DNA from: Hypoxylon rubiginosum
Taxonomy: Eukaryota; Ascomycota; Sordariomycetes; Xylariales; Hypoxylaceae
Length of the DNA: 64,000 nt
Direction of reading: 5' to 3'
Assembly: GCA_902806565.1 (NCBI GenBank)
Contig: CADCXA010000055.1
Coordinates: 1,922,001 to 1,986,000, forward strand
A program made the position numbers and the translations under genes. Under the pieces are notes generated by a model. The model did no database searches and had not been told where the DNA came from. It worked only from the letters and a program-made list of their open reading frames with translations. Positions 55,681 to 64,000 of this stretch are shown piece by piece; the stretch's first letter is position 1; the number at the start of each line of letters is the position of its first letter.

Positions 55681-57605
55681 ATGTATAATATTTTTGAACA
55701 AATTTTGCGATTTAGCTTAACAGGATGGTGTTTGTGGGAGGGGATGGAGTTGAAATAACGTCTTTAACTGAGTGGAGGTTGGCTGTGAAATTATATATGA
55801 GCGATGCTATTTACGGAGTGTTTACAGAGTATTTTTTGGACCTACCAGGCCAGCTGTTAATATTGTTCCACATACTTTAAATATTTGAACTATTCATAAC
55901 ACCCTCACGCCAGGGTCTTGTATATACTCGAAACTTGGTAGTCCTTTAGTTAATAGCTCTCCATGTAACAACGTGATTATTTCCCTATCACATAGCTTGC
56001 CAGGTCTTCGGCAGCTATAAAGCCTTGGAGGCGTTGGAATAGTTACTGCTGGGATAGACCTAGGTATTTATTAAGATAGGAGACGAAGCTATCTGGGGTA
56101 AAAGCATGGAGGTTAATTATCTACCTCCGATGAACATTATCACAAGTGGAAAGACTAGCTAAGTTTACCTGGTATATAATGCATGTATAAATGGCTTCAT
56201 GAAATGACGGCCGGGCAGCCGGGTTGCTAGCTCGTCTAAAAACGCTCTACAAACATTTAAAAATAAGAGAATTTTACACTCAATAAATAACATCGCTCTT
56301 TCTTCATCACGTAAATTCGTAATTTAACAGCTGTAAGCCACATAGGAACCGGTATCCTCCCGAGGGAGTCACGGCATATCTCTCTACTCGTAACCCGCTG
56401 CGTACCTAAATTATCACATATCGGACCCCAAGGGCCCCTTCGTGCTTAGGTCAAAAATAGGTTCGCAAAGCGCTTGTTTTCGTATAAACGGAATAGTATA
56501 TCCGTAATCGACGAAAACGCAGGTGGATGTACGCTTTAAATTCGGGGGTAGAGCAGCCAGGGAGCCGAGCTGTATAAAAAGAATCCGGATACACGTAGAG
56601 CTTCTAGTTGCCATGTCAAATATGGCACGTTCGAATCACGTCGAGGGCGGCAGTAGATAAAAAGGATACTGGTTAAGAGAGCCCCTTGTGGGATTCGAAC
56701 CCACTGCTCATTATTTAGGTAGGTAAGCATACACTTCTTAAAGGAGCCGGCCAGGTGCTTAACCACTGCACCAAAGGAGCCTGGGGACGCATCATCAAGG
56801 TCATAATCTGCGAGGACCGATGGTGTTTACAGAGTGCAAAAATCCCTTATTTGCGGAGTGTCCGCAGAGTGTTTTTCTAATCAGCTAGCAATTTGTCTAC
56901 CAGGCCGTTGGGACGGGAAGCCGTATAAATCAAAAGTACAAGATTTCTACCTACCTAGGGCATGTAAATACCTTTTAATAAAGGTATACCTGGTCATTCT
57001 AATAGATTGCAAGGTAAGCAATAAGAATATTGCGAATATTTTCAGATATCAATAAAAACCTCTAGGCAAAAGATAGGTGTATGGGACAATGCTGCCAAAG
57101 AACACTCTGCAAATAGCATCGCTCTTATATATTACCCCTTGTTAGCCTAAAAGCAACTATTTACTAACATGCAATCATTTTGTGCCTTCGACTAGAGGCA
57201 GTTTCCGGATATTCATGAGCAACATTATGTTATGTGAGATATACTTATTATACGATTGAGGCGTGCTCAAAAGGTAGGGGTTAAAATATAGTATTAATAT
57301 ATAAACCACGTAACGCAAGATGATAAATTTCTATGCACTGATGATATACAAGTGGATATCAGAATCAATGCAATATATGAAGCTATTTCTGGGTTTACGA
57401 ACCGAAATCTATATTTAGAGACATGCACTAATGCTCTTCAATACAACTCGCAAGCAGCTACCGATGTAACTGAGGTCTATTCTAACAGTATTGTACATAG
57501 CTATCTAGGTAGGAAATAAAAAAGAAACAGAAAAAAGGTCTTAACCAAATAGAGGGTAAGATATCCAAAACGACAGGAAGAAAGAGGCTCATAGTCTCTC
57601 CTATA
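55681..57605. other. AT-rich intergenic stretch, about 1.9 kb
   Basis: Holds the tRNA-like relic at 56680-56780 and motif copies at 56062-56070, 56715-56725, 56949-56961 and 57502-57511. The tail of the regulator's transcript and the 3' flank of the secreted-protein gene lie at the ends. No protein gene seen. Confidence 0.45.
56680..56780 (-). pseudogene. tRNA-like sequence with intact A and B boxes but no anticodon stem
   Basis: Acceptor stem GCTCCTT pairs with AAGGGGC (one G-U). U8 and G9 follow, then a D arm GTGC-AGTGGTTAA-GCAC and a T arm GTGGG-TTCGAAT-CCCAC, all canonical. The interval between D and T arms is about 50 bases instead of about 23, and I can find no five-base anticodon stem with T33, even allowing an intron. 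The interval contains a second GCTCCTTT and an insert TTACCTACCTAAATAA. No CCA is encoded, as expected for a nuclear tRNA. I read it as a tRNA pseudogene or the head of a tRNA-derived short element. Confidence 0.6.
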
Positions 57606-59729
57606 CTATACGGACGCATCTAACAAAGTTGAGTTCACGTCCCGGCGATCGTTGCTTGCTCCTTCACACAGAATCCCAATCGCCTCCTCGAGACCTATGT
57701 CCCCAATGGCGAACTCGGGCCCCAGGAAAGCCAAAGCCCCCGCAGCACCCTCCAGGATGGCGCAGTCGAAATCTCCGCCGCCCTTTTCGTGGAACTGGAA
57801 GTGGACGTCCATGTAGTCAGTCGCGCCTGGCTCGGACTGGAGCTTCCAGTAAGGGTTGTAGTAGTGCGGACCGGAGAAACCTGAAGTAGGCATGTTAGTT
57901 GTATACCTTAAGGTATTTGCTTCCTCTCCACCCTCCCATTTTCATCGTTATGGCAAGGAGGGCAGAACGGAAAACTCTAGTGTCAACTTACCAACCGTGT
58001 TACACCACGTCGCCTTCTCCTGCCGCGGCGGCTGGATGTCGGACCGCCGCGCGAACGCGGGCAGCAGCCACGACGGCGCCCAGGACCGCCGCTGCGTCAG
58101 CGGCCCGACCTCGTACTTCTGCTCGTAGCAGTTCTTGCCCGTGGCCGCGTGCTGGGCCGCCGCCGCCGCCGCCTTGATCAGCGCGTCGCGGATCGACGTC
58201 ACGTTGTACTTGCTGCTCTCGACCGAGACCTGGAGCTCGCCGTCGCGCGCCAGCGAGCCCAGCTCCACGTACGGGACGTCGCCGATCGACACCGTGTCCG
58301 TCGCGCACCCGGTGAAGCCGGAGCCCGTCGGCGTCGGGCAGATCTTGTCGAGCGCGCTGGACACGCTCGTGTAGAGCGCGCTGCCCGTCAGCGTGCCCAC
58401 GTGCACCGACGACGTGCCGGCCTCGATGGTCACCTTGCCCGTCTGCACGATGCAGTCCTTCATGCTGTGGCACGAGTCCTCGTTGTTCACCACGCGGGTG
58501 CATACCTGACACAGCTTCTTGTTCGTCGTGGGCGGGCCCAGGTCCTTGGTGATGGTCAGGTCTCTCTGCTCGAGGGTCGGCGGCGGGGTGATCATCGAGT
58601 TGGGGGCCGTGGTCGTCATGGGAGCTACCATCCCGTCCCTCTTGGTGTCTTTAGGAGGAAGGGTCGTGTATTCGCAGCTTTTCGTCCAAACTACCGTGGG
58701 GGAAATGGTCAAAAATGGCAAGGTTCTCGACTCGTTACAGACGCAGTACTCTGTCGTGATTCCTTGGTCTGGATCTTCGTTCTGTTGGTAGCAGGACGGC
58801 TTCGGCTGGGCCGACGATGACGATTTCTTATAGGTGAAAGTCGACACGTGGATTGGCTTCTTGCAAGAGCCTCGTCGTTCCAGTTGTACCTCTCGACCCT
58901 TGATAGCGACGCTACGGCGCTTGGTATCTATGTTCGTATCACATAGAAACTCTTCGATCTGTTCCTCAGTCATCCCCGCGAAGTAATCATCCGTGACGGC
59001 TACTGCAGCCTCCGCAGCCTTTTCGGCGCTGGCCGGTGGATCCTTTTGGTAGTTCACACCGAGAGAGGCGGCCACCTGTTGACAAGTCGGCCTCTTCCTG
59101 CTGCCTGAACAAGATGGAAGCTTATCCGGTCCGAAGATATTATTCTTGTTTATCTTCTGGTGGCCCCAGCTAGCTACTACTACACCATCTGGGTAGGGCT
59201 TTTTATCCGGGTCGCTTAAGATATGAGCTTTATCGGAGATTTCGTAATTGAAGTAAACCGCGTCCTCAGCATGTAGTTCCGGCGCTACGCCAGGGTTCTT
59301 AACCGCTTTCCACCAAGCCGGCGCCACGTTTGGCCCCGTCTTCCACATTAACTCATTCCGAGGTCCTCGCGGTAAAGTTGAGGCAAAATGCCACTTGGAA
59401 ACAGGATCGTACATGACGGCGATTGTGAGCCAGCCTGTGTCGCCGTATACCAAGCGCTGTTTGTTTTGGGGGTCTGTAAGCCATTTGAAGTGTGCCTCGG
59501 CCAGAGCAAGGTTGGTCTCGTATGACTCCGGGTGTTGCATTCCAGTGGTATCAGCAGGATATTGAGCGAACCAGGTTGGCTTGTTATGAGAGTCGTCTTT
59601 GTCTTTTTGGGAACTATCATCAGGGACCTGGTATCGTGCCATTGCGCCCAAAGGCTCTGGCGACGCATAACTCAGGGGTGTGGTCCCCAATAGCAACAGC
59701 GCGAACGATAAGAGAGTTGTTGAAAGCAT
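57606..59729 (-). CDS. Large secreted cysteine-rich protein, unknown function
   Basis: Exons 59729-57992 and 57880-57606 give 670 residues. Signal peptide MLSTTLLSFALLLLGTTPLS. Residues 30-230 contain WFAQYPADTTGMQHPESY and GDTGWLTIAVMYDP, then WGHQKINKNNIFGPD. A middle part holds a short stop-free linker with KR and RR pairs that could be processing sites (DTKRRS, LERRGS). From about residue 310 a cysteine-rich region (CYQQNE, YCVCNESR, CQVCTRVV, CHSMKDC) leads to a C-terminal domain ending FDCAILEGAAGALAFLGPEF and a final cysteine (GILCEGA). That ending resembles the C-termini of some fungal class V chitinases and related extracellular proteins, but no chitinase catalytic motif is present. 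The intron is phase 1 with GTAAGT and TTCAG. Confidence 0.8.
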
Positions 59730-60374
59730 TTTGAACGTCTAGCTATAGATCAACTTGCCAACAGTGAAGGGATTATCGTAGTGTTGGTCTTATTGATCAA
59801 TTTGTATCTCTATAAAACTGAAAGTGATTGGGATGCTTTTATATCTACAGGATACCCCCATCTTCGAAGTACAAGTCTGCCTTTCTCTCAAACTTGATGT
59901 CATATTAACAACCCTTTTACGATGGTTTTGCTCATATTGACTAATTAAAGCAGTTGCCTTGAAAATATCCACTGTTCTTCTCACGAAGGACTGGAGATGT
60001 TTTCGACATAGGGGCTAAGTCTGACATAGACCTTCGAAAATAGGGGTCAATCTTCAGGACTCAAGTGGCAGTGATAGGAAATTTGCGTCATTTGTATAAT
60101 TCTTATAAGTGTAAATGTGGCACAAGGCTGATAATAAAAAGGTACAGAAAATGGCAGAGAGGGAATACATCAGTGCGGCGTGGAGTGTGCCTGGCGTAAA
60201 AGCTGAGTATACCAGTGAGGATGGGGGCGATTCCTATCAGCACTATGTACCGGCACATGAGCGGGCTCTGAAGTCATCTGAGTCAGACACTAAATTTAGT
60301 CAAGCTTTTTGCTTTGGCCAATGATACTGTTAAGCCGCTCTCTCGAAATCCCAGCTTGGGCGACAGGCGATTAG

Positions 60375-60398
60375 TAGGGCGGTAGGGCGGTAGGGCGG
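60375..60398. repeat. TAGGGCGG tandem repeat, three perfect copies
   Basis: Three perfect eight-base units followed by a degenerate TAGGGCTGG and TAGGTAG. It lies about 40 bases outside the inverted-repeat element. Confidence 0.85.
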
Positions 60399-60437
60399 TA
60401 GGGCTGGTAGGTAGTTCAGTCTCAGCTTCATCCCTTT

Positions 60438-60737
60438 GACCTAACTAGGGTCAAAATTTCTCCATATTAAAATTTCCAATGAAAACATAGCTTTTGATCG
60501 GATATATTCCTTTGGATGCGGGTTCGGCGACATATGTATAGATACCTAAGGTCCCACGATATCTAAGTTGCTGGTTAGGTACTCTTACACTCAACCTGCG
60601 TCGCCGAACCTGCGTCCAAAGGGATAGATTATCGGAGAGAATCTGAGTCAATCTGACTACCTAATTTATCCAAATCCGACCAAAAACTATGTGATGATTG
60701 GTTGAATTAGGTGGGAAAAAATGACCCTGGTTGGGCC
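60438..60737. mobile_element. MITE-like 300-base inverted-repeat element
   Basis: The left arm 60438-60531 and right arm 60600-60737 are inverted copies. Best matched are the inner ends: CCTTTGGATGCGGGTTCGGC against GCCGAACCTGCGTCCAAAGG (two transition differences). Then GATCGGAT with CATAGCTTTTG against ATCCGACCAAAAACTATG. The outer ends are GACCTAACTAGGGTCA against TGACCCTGGTTGGGCC. The right arm carries about 45 extra bases. No coding capacity. No clear target-site duplication was seen, so the exact ends are uncertain. Confidence 0.6.
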
Positions 60738-60957
60738 GCCAATTCTTACCGCACCGTATACTTTCTCCGAGCTTACTGTATAGTTAGCACTGCAAACCAA
60801 GTCAGCACTGTATGATCAGCACTGTATTTTCCCCCTCTGCTTCTGTCCAGCTCTTTTTATAAGGTTCCAGGCACAGACTATCATTTATTCAGAAGGTCTC
60901 CTGTTTTTAATCCATCGTTTCTTAACTGCCAACATCACGGCACGAACCACTGCAAAA

Positions 60958-62652
60958 ATGATGACAGCCCAAAATACACAGCAGAATGCGCGCAATTTCC
61001 TCGACCTCCCGTCTGAGATCAGGCACCGCATATACATAACTGCAGGCCTCGTGGTTGGAACAGTCATAAGGTTGATGCCGAATGGTGATTATTGCCGATA
61101 CGTGGGCTTCCGGCTACCACGCGAATCTCCTGGTTTTACGTACAACCTCCTGCAAACTTGCAAGGCCATCAACTCTGAAGTCATGACCCTCATCTGCTCC
61201 TACAACGCCCTAGTTGTTGTTCACCAATACGTCGATGCTGGGCTTAAATTCCTTCGCCGTCTCAGTCCGCAGCAGTGTTCGGCCCTGACTGATCTGTTCG
61301 TTCAACTCCACTTGGAAGCGCCAGTACTTGGCGACTGCTTTGATATCGACGCCGACCCGCTGCGAACGCTACCTCCTGACGCTGCTCTCGTCGCTTCCTG
61401 GCAAGCTGTTGCAAAGCATATTCTATCACATACCCGACCGCGGACTTTGAGTCTGCGACTCTTCTGCGATACGGGGGATGGCGACACGACCTTGGCCGTT
61501 CTGCAGCCGCTAAGAGACTTCCCGGGTGTTCTGAGAGACTGTGAGCTTCAGCTTCATCATCAACAGGGCAATACGTCGGCCCGCGCTATAGCCTGGGACA
61601 CATCTATCCTTGCTAAGGCACCCGATCCTCACTTGTGGGATCGCTTTTTCCGCTTTTTCGATCTCCCCATAGAGATTCGACGATGTATCCTCGAATATAC
61701 CGACCTCGTCACACCGTACAAAGAAGTGTACTGGAGCGCAAGCCGAGGTTTTCGCATTGCCACCGCCTTAATTAGGTGCGAACACCTCAATTGCGATACG
61801 CATCTTCACCGCGGTTGCCGCTTTCTAAATTGCGGCCCGGACTACTCCGAGACGGGATATATCTGCTATCGACGTCGGACCGGATACTCACCTCACTGTC
61901 AGTGCTGGGCAGCACCAAGAGCTCTATTTTTAGCCAACAAGTCCTTATACCAAGAGGCTCTGCAAGTTCTTTATTCGTGCAATCGCGTTATCGTCGTCCC
62001 TTCAGAAGGCCTTAGGTCATGCTTGAGGCCAGACGATACAGCATCGCGACTAGATGCATCGAGGTTCATCACAAGGCATATGTGGCCGGATGTTCTTCAT
62101 AATCTGCGCACCATCGAATTCGTATTTCCAGCCATTGAGCCAGCATCTTTTCCGGTGTCTGGTGAACCGTACTATATTGACTTTTGCTTTGCTATTGAAC
62201 ACCTCAAAGCTCATGCGGATATATCCAAGTTAACGATTGTTCTAAGCATCACTTCGCCTAGATCGGTAACCAATGGGGACCGGGGCAGTATTCATCGCGA
62301 GATAACTAAGCCAAGGACCGACAAGGCCATAGTGCTCCAAACCTACGCTCAACTGCTCCAGTGTCTGGGGACCCTACGATGCATGAGACGTTTTGTTGTC
62401 CATTTGGAATGGGCCTGGCACTGGCGTGTTAAGCACCCGCGCGTCGGTTCCCAGTATCACAACATTTTAGATGCGGAAGTGAACAGAACGGAGACATGGC
62501 TGGAAAAATTGGTTATGGGTGATGGCTATAATAACGAAGCTGCAGAAAAAATTGTCGAACAACCTAGTATCTGGCTGTACGCGATATGGAATACGCTGGA
62601 GCACGTAGGGTGGCCAGATGTGCCACAACAACAGTTATTCCGCGACATTTAA
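60958..62652 (+). CDS. F-box-like hypothetical protein with two repeated modules
   Basis: Single exon, 564 residues. No named family, but two segments have the form of the fungal F-box-like start: FLDLPSEIRHRIYITAGLVV at residues 14-33 and FFDLPIEIRRCILEYTDLV at about residues 232-250. Each is followed by a stretch about losing or keeping contact with expressed loci: first NLLQTCKAINSEVMTLICSYNALVVV, then LFLANKSLYQEALQVLYSCNRVIVV, the usual pattern of these fungal proteins (a conserved cysteine or asparagine, then S-x-x-EAL or SEV, then Y..N). The second half adds a predicted helical region with EWAWHW. Ubiquitin-ligase adaptor function is inferred from the F-box-like motif only. ATG 60958 is immediately followed by a second ATG. 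Confidence 0.75.
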   Translation: MMTAQNTQQNARNFLDLPSEIRHRIYITAGLVVGTVIRLMPNGDYCRYVGFRLPRESPGFTYNLLQTCKAINSEVMTLICSYNALVVVHQYVDAGLKFLRRLSPQQCSALTDLFVQLHLEAPVLGDCFDIDADPLRTLPPDAALVASWQAVAKHILSHTRPRTLSLRLFCDTGDGDTTLAVLQPLRDFPGVLRDCELQLHHQQGNTSARAIAWDTSILAKAPDPHLWDRFFRFFDLPIEIRRCILEYTDLVTPYKEVYWSASRGFRIATALIRCEHLNCDTHLHRGCRFLNCGPDYSETGYICYRRRTGYSPHCQCWAAPRALFLANKSLYQEALQVLYSCNRVIVVPSEGLRSCLRPDDTASRLDASRFITRHMWPDVLHNLRTIEFVFPAIEPASFPVSGEPYYIDFCFAIEHLKAHADISKLTIVLSITSPRSVTNGDRGSIHREITKPRTDKAIVLQTYAQLLQCLGTLRCMRRFVVHLEWAWHWRVKHPRVGSQYHNILDAEVNRTETWLEKLVMGDGYNNEAAEKIVEQPSIWLYAIWNTLEHVGWPDVPQQQLFRDI

Positions 62653-63436
62653 TAAAGGGACTATACCAATATATCCATTTTATCGTATATTGTGTGGAGG
62701 GTTGATTGAGCTATATTGACGGAATAACAAAATGCCCCAACACTTTGAAACCTCTGGTTTCGGTTGGCCAACGTCCTGAAGCCAACTCTTCTAATAGGTA
62801 CCTAGGTAGGCACCCCGAGTTCTCATTTAAGTAGTACTGCTGACAAGGAAGATTCAAGTATAGATAACATACGAAATTAGATATTAACGTTCCCTCCCGG
62901 AAGACCTGTATCTTTTCAGACTCCTCAGTTTGATTTCTTTAATACAGTGATTGGTAACCCCGAAACATATCGCAGACCAACCAGACATCTCATTCTGATT
63001 GATATCGAGAAGTGGGGGTGTGAAATGGATGAGCCATCCCTTGCCCCCCTTCGTCAGTGTGTGTGACTCTGCTGAACGGACTAGGACTCCGAAATCCGAT
63101 TCGGACTTTTAATCAGTAAAGGACCAGCGATGGACGAACATTGCCAACATCACATGTTGGGAACCGAGCTTTTCCTGATGGCTTGATTGCCCGTTTGCGG
63201 CTGGGTTTGGCCTCAATTCCGCTAAAACCCCAAGTCTTTAAATCTCATAACGCTGCAGCAAGGAACGCCTCGCCTTCAAGTCCCGTATGAAAAGGCCACC
63301 CAACACGAGAGTACCTCTTGAACTATGCGAGAACTTTGCTCAAGCCACTTTTGTTTATTTTAACTTGACAAGCCGCAAAACTCAAGTTCCACGGTAGCAA
63401 TCGTCACAATACAAGCGTACCACGTCCTCTACAGAT
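62653..63436. other. Intergenic, promoter of the oxidoreductase
   Basis: About 780 bases between same-strand genes. A full motif copy TAGGTACCTAGGTAGGCACC lies at 62796-62815. No gene seen. Confidence 0.5.
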
Positions 63437-64000
63437 ATGCCTCCGAGCAATACTGCGGCCTGGCTGCCAGCCAAGTCCGTCAAGCCCCTTCAGATAGGCC
63501 CCGCTCCGTACACCCCGCCGGGTCCAGGCCAGGTTGTAGTGAAGAATAGCGCAGTAGCAATCAACCCCCTCGATTGGATCAAGCAGTCGCTAGGTGACAT
63601 ACTACTAGGTCATATTAAATACCCATTCATCCTAGGCGGCGATGTGGCAGGCAAAGTCGTCGAGATCGGCCCGGGGGTACGGCGCTTCCAAGTCGGCGAC
63701 CGCGTACTGGGACAGGCTGTTTCCACTGCGCCCGACTCCAACAATCCCGCCGAGGGCGGTTTCCAGCAGTACACCATCATCCGCGAGCTGTACGCTGCCG
63801 CCATTCCCGACTTCATCTCATACGAGGAGGCGTGCGTGATCCCCTTGACGCTGGCGACGGCCGGGTACGGCCTCTTCCACCACGACTTCCTAGCCCTGGA
63901 CCTGCCCCAGGTCCCCGCGCCTCCCGCGAACAACAAGGCGCTCATCGTCACGGCCGGCGCGTCGAGCGTCGGCGCCAACGCCGTCCAGCTCGCCGTCTCG
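63437..64000 (+). CDS. MDR-type alcohol dehydrogenase / enoyl reductase (CipB-like), truncated by window end
   Basis: Start of a medium-chain dehydrogenase/reductase, a NAD(P)H-dependent oxidoreductase like the fungal zinc-binding oxidoreductase group often named CipB. About 188 codons are present with no stop. The N-terminal GroES-like domain shows PGQVVVKNSAVAINPLDW, GGDVAGKVVEIGPGV, and FQVGDRVLGQ. The beginning of the Rossmann fold is seen as ALIVTAGASSVGANAVQLAV, with G-A-S-S-V-G in the nucleotide-binding turn. The usual structural-zinc cysteines are absent in the part seen, as in the zinc-independent branch. Substrate and remaining exons lie outside the window. Confidence 0.88.
   Translation, partial: MPPSNTAAWLPAKSVKPLQIGPAPYTPPGPGQVVVKNSAVAINPLDWIKQSLGDILLGHIKYPFILGGDVAGKVVEIGPGVRRFQVGDRVLGQAVSTAPDSNNPAEGGFQQYTIIRELYAAAIPDFISYEEACVIPLTLATAGYGLFHHDFLALDLPQVPAPPANNKALIVTAGASSVGANAVQLAVS

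Larger units (their letters stand above)
59730..60957. other. Intergenic with an inverted-repeat element
   Basis: About 1.2 kb between divergent genes, so it holds both promoters. The inverted-repeat element and a TAGGGCGG minisatellite are listed separately. A 69-codon frame at 60115-60324 shows no domain. Confidence 0.5.

Noticed and set aside
56610..56640. Second T-loop-like sequence (GTTCGAATC) near the tRNA-like relic
   Set aside because: The flanking five bases do not pair, and no acceptor or D arm can be placed around it.
58000..58820. Long open frames on both strands across the GC-rich part of the large secreted protein
   Set aside because: Composition shadows of the real minus-strand frame; the translations are Arg/Gly/Ala-rich with no family features.
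60115..60324. 69-codon frame in the promoter region of the F-box-like gene
   Set aside because: No domain, no conserved start context, and within a divergent promoter containing a mobile-type repeat.

Overview
The window looks like the nuclear genome of a filamentous ascomycete (Pezizomycotina, most likely Sordariomycetes; inferred from protein families, not from a search). Coding regions are broken by short introns of about 50-140 bases with GT...CTAAC/CTAAT...AG signals, genes lie on both strands without operons, and the products are typical of filamentous fungi (TRAPPII Trs65, Zn2Cys6 regulator, fungal P450, fungal thaumatin-like and amidoligase families). All gene models were built by reading frames across splice sites by eye, and every multi-exon model reported as intact stays in frame from ATG to stop.

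Layout. 0.5-7.9 kb: PRP40 splicing factor and TRS65 transport factor diverge from a shared promoter, followed by a CYP58-like cytochrome P450. 8-12.4 kb is a graveyard: an ankyrin/SPRY relic, a CorA-like membrane relic and a RelA/SpoT-domain gene with three disabling lesions. 12.8-17.6 kb: mitochondrial co-chaperone JAC1 and a large F-box/leucine-rich protein. 20-21.6 kb: an amidase, between two long AT-rich gene-poor stretches. 24.8-30.3 kb: an unknown tyrosine/glycine/arginine-rich protein, a small secreted protein with a stop codon in its signal peptide, and SGT2. 30.3-34.1 kb: an HMT1-type ABC transporter whose last exon appears to add a PAM2 motif and an RG-rich tail. 34.1-40.8 kb has no convincing gene. 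40.8-48.6 kb: sirtuin, cupin protein, RING-CH membrane ubiquitin ligase, small membrane protein, thaumatin-like secreted protein. 49.3-55.7 kb: vacuolar M28 aminopeptidase, amidoligase-like protein, Zn2Cys6 regulator. 55.7-64 kb: a tRNA-like relic, a large secreted protein, a 300-base inverted-repeat element, a double-module F-box-like protein and the start of an MDR oxidoreductase that runs off the end.

Conserved housekeeping genes (PRP40, TRS65, JAC1, SGT2, HMT1, APE3) alternate with accessory genes and decayed copies. I see no secondary-metabolite cluster, no autonomous transposon and no CRISPR. The points that most deserve a second look are the PAM2/RG tail on the ABC transporter, the decayed RelA/SpoT gene, the many copies of a short palindrome built on CCTAGG/AGGTAGG in non-coding DNA, and the inverted-repeat element near 60.5 kb.
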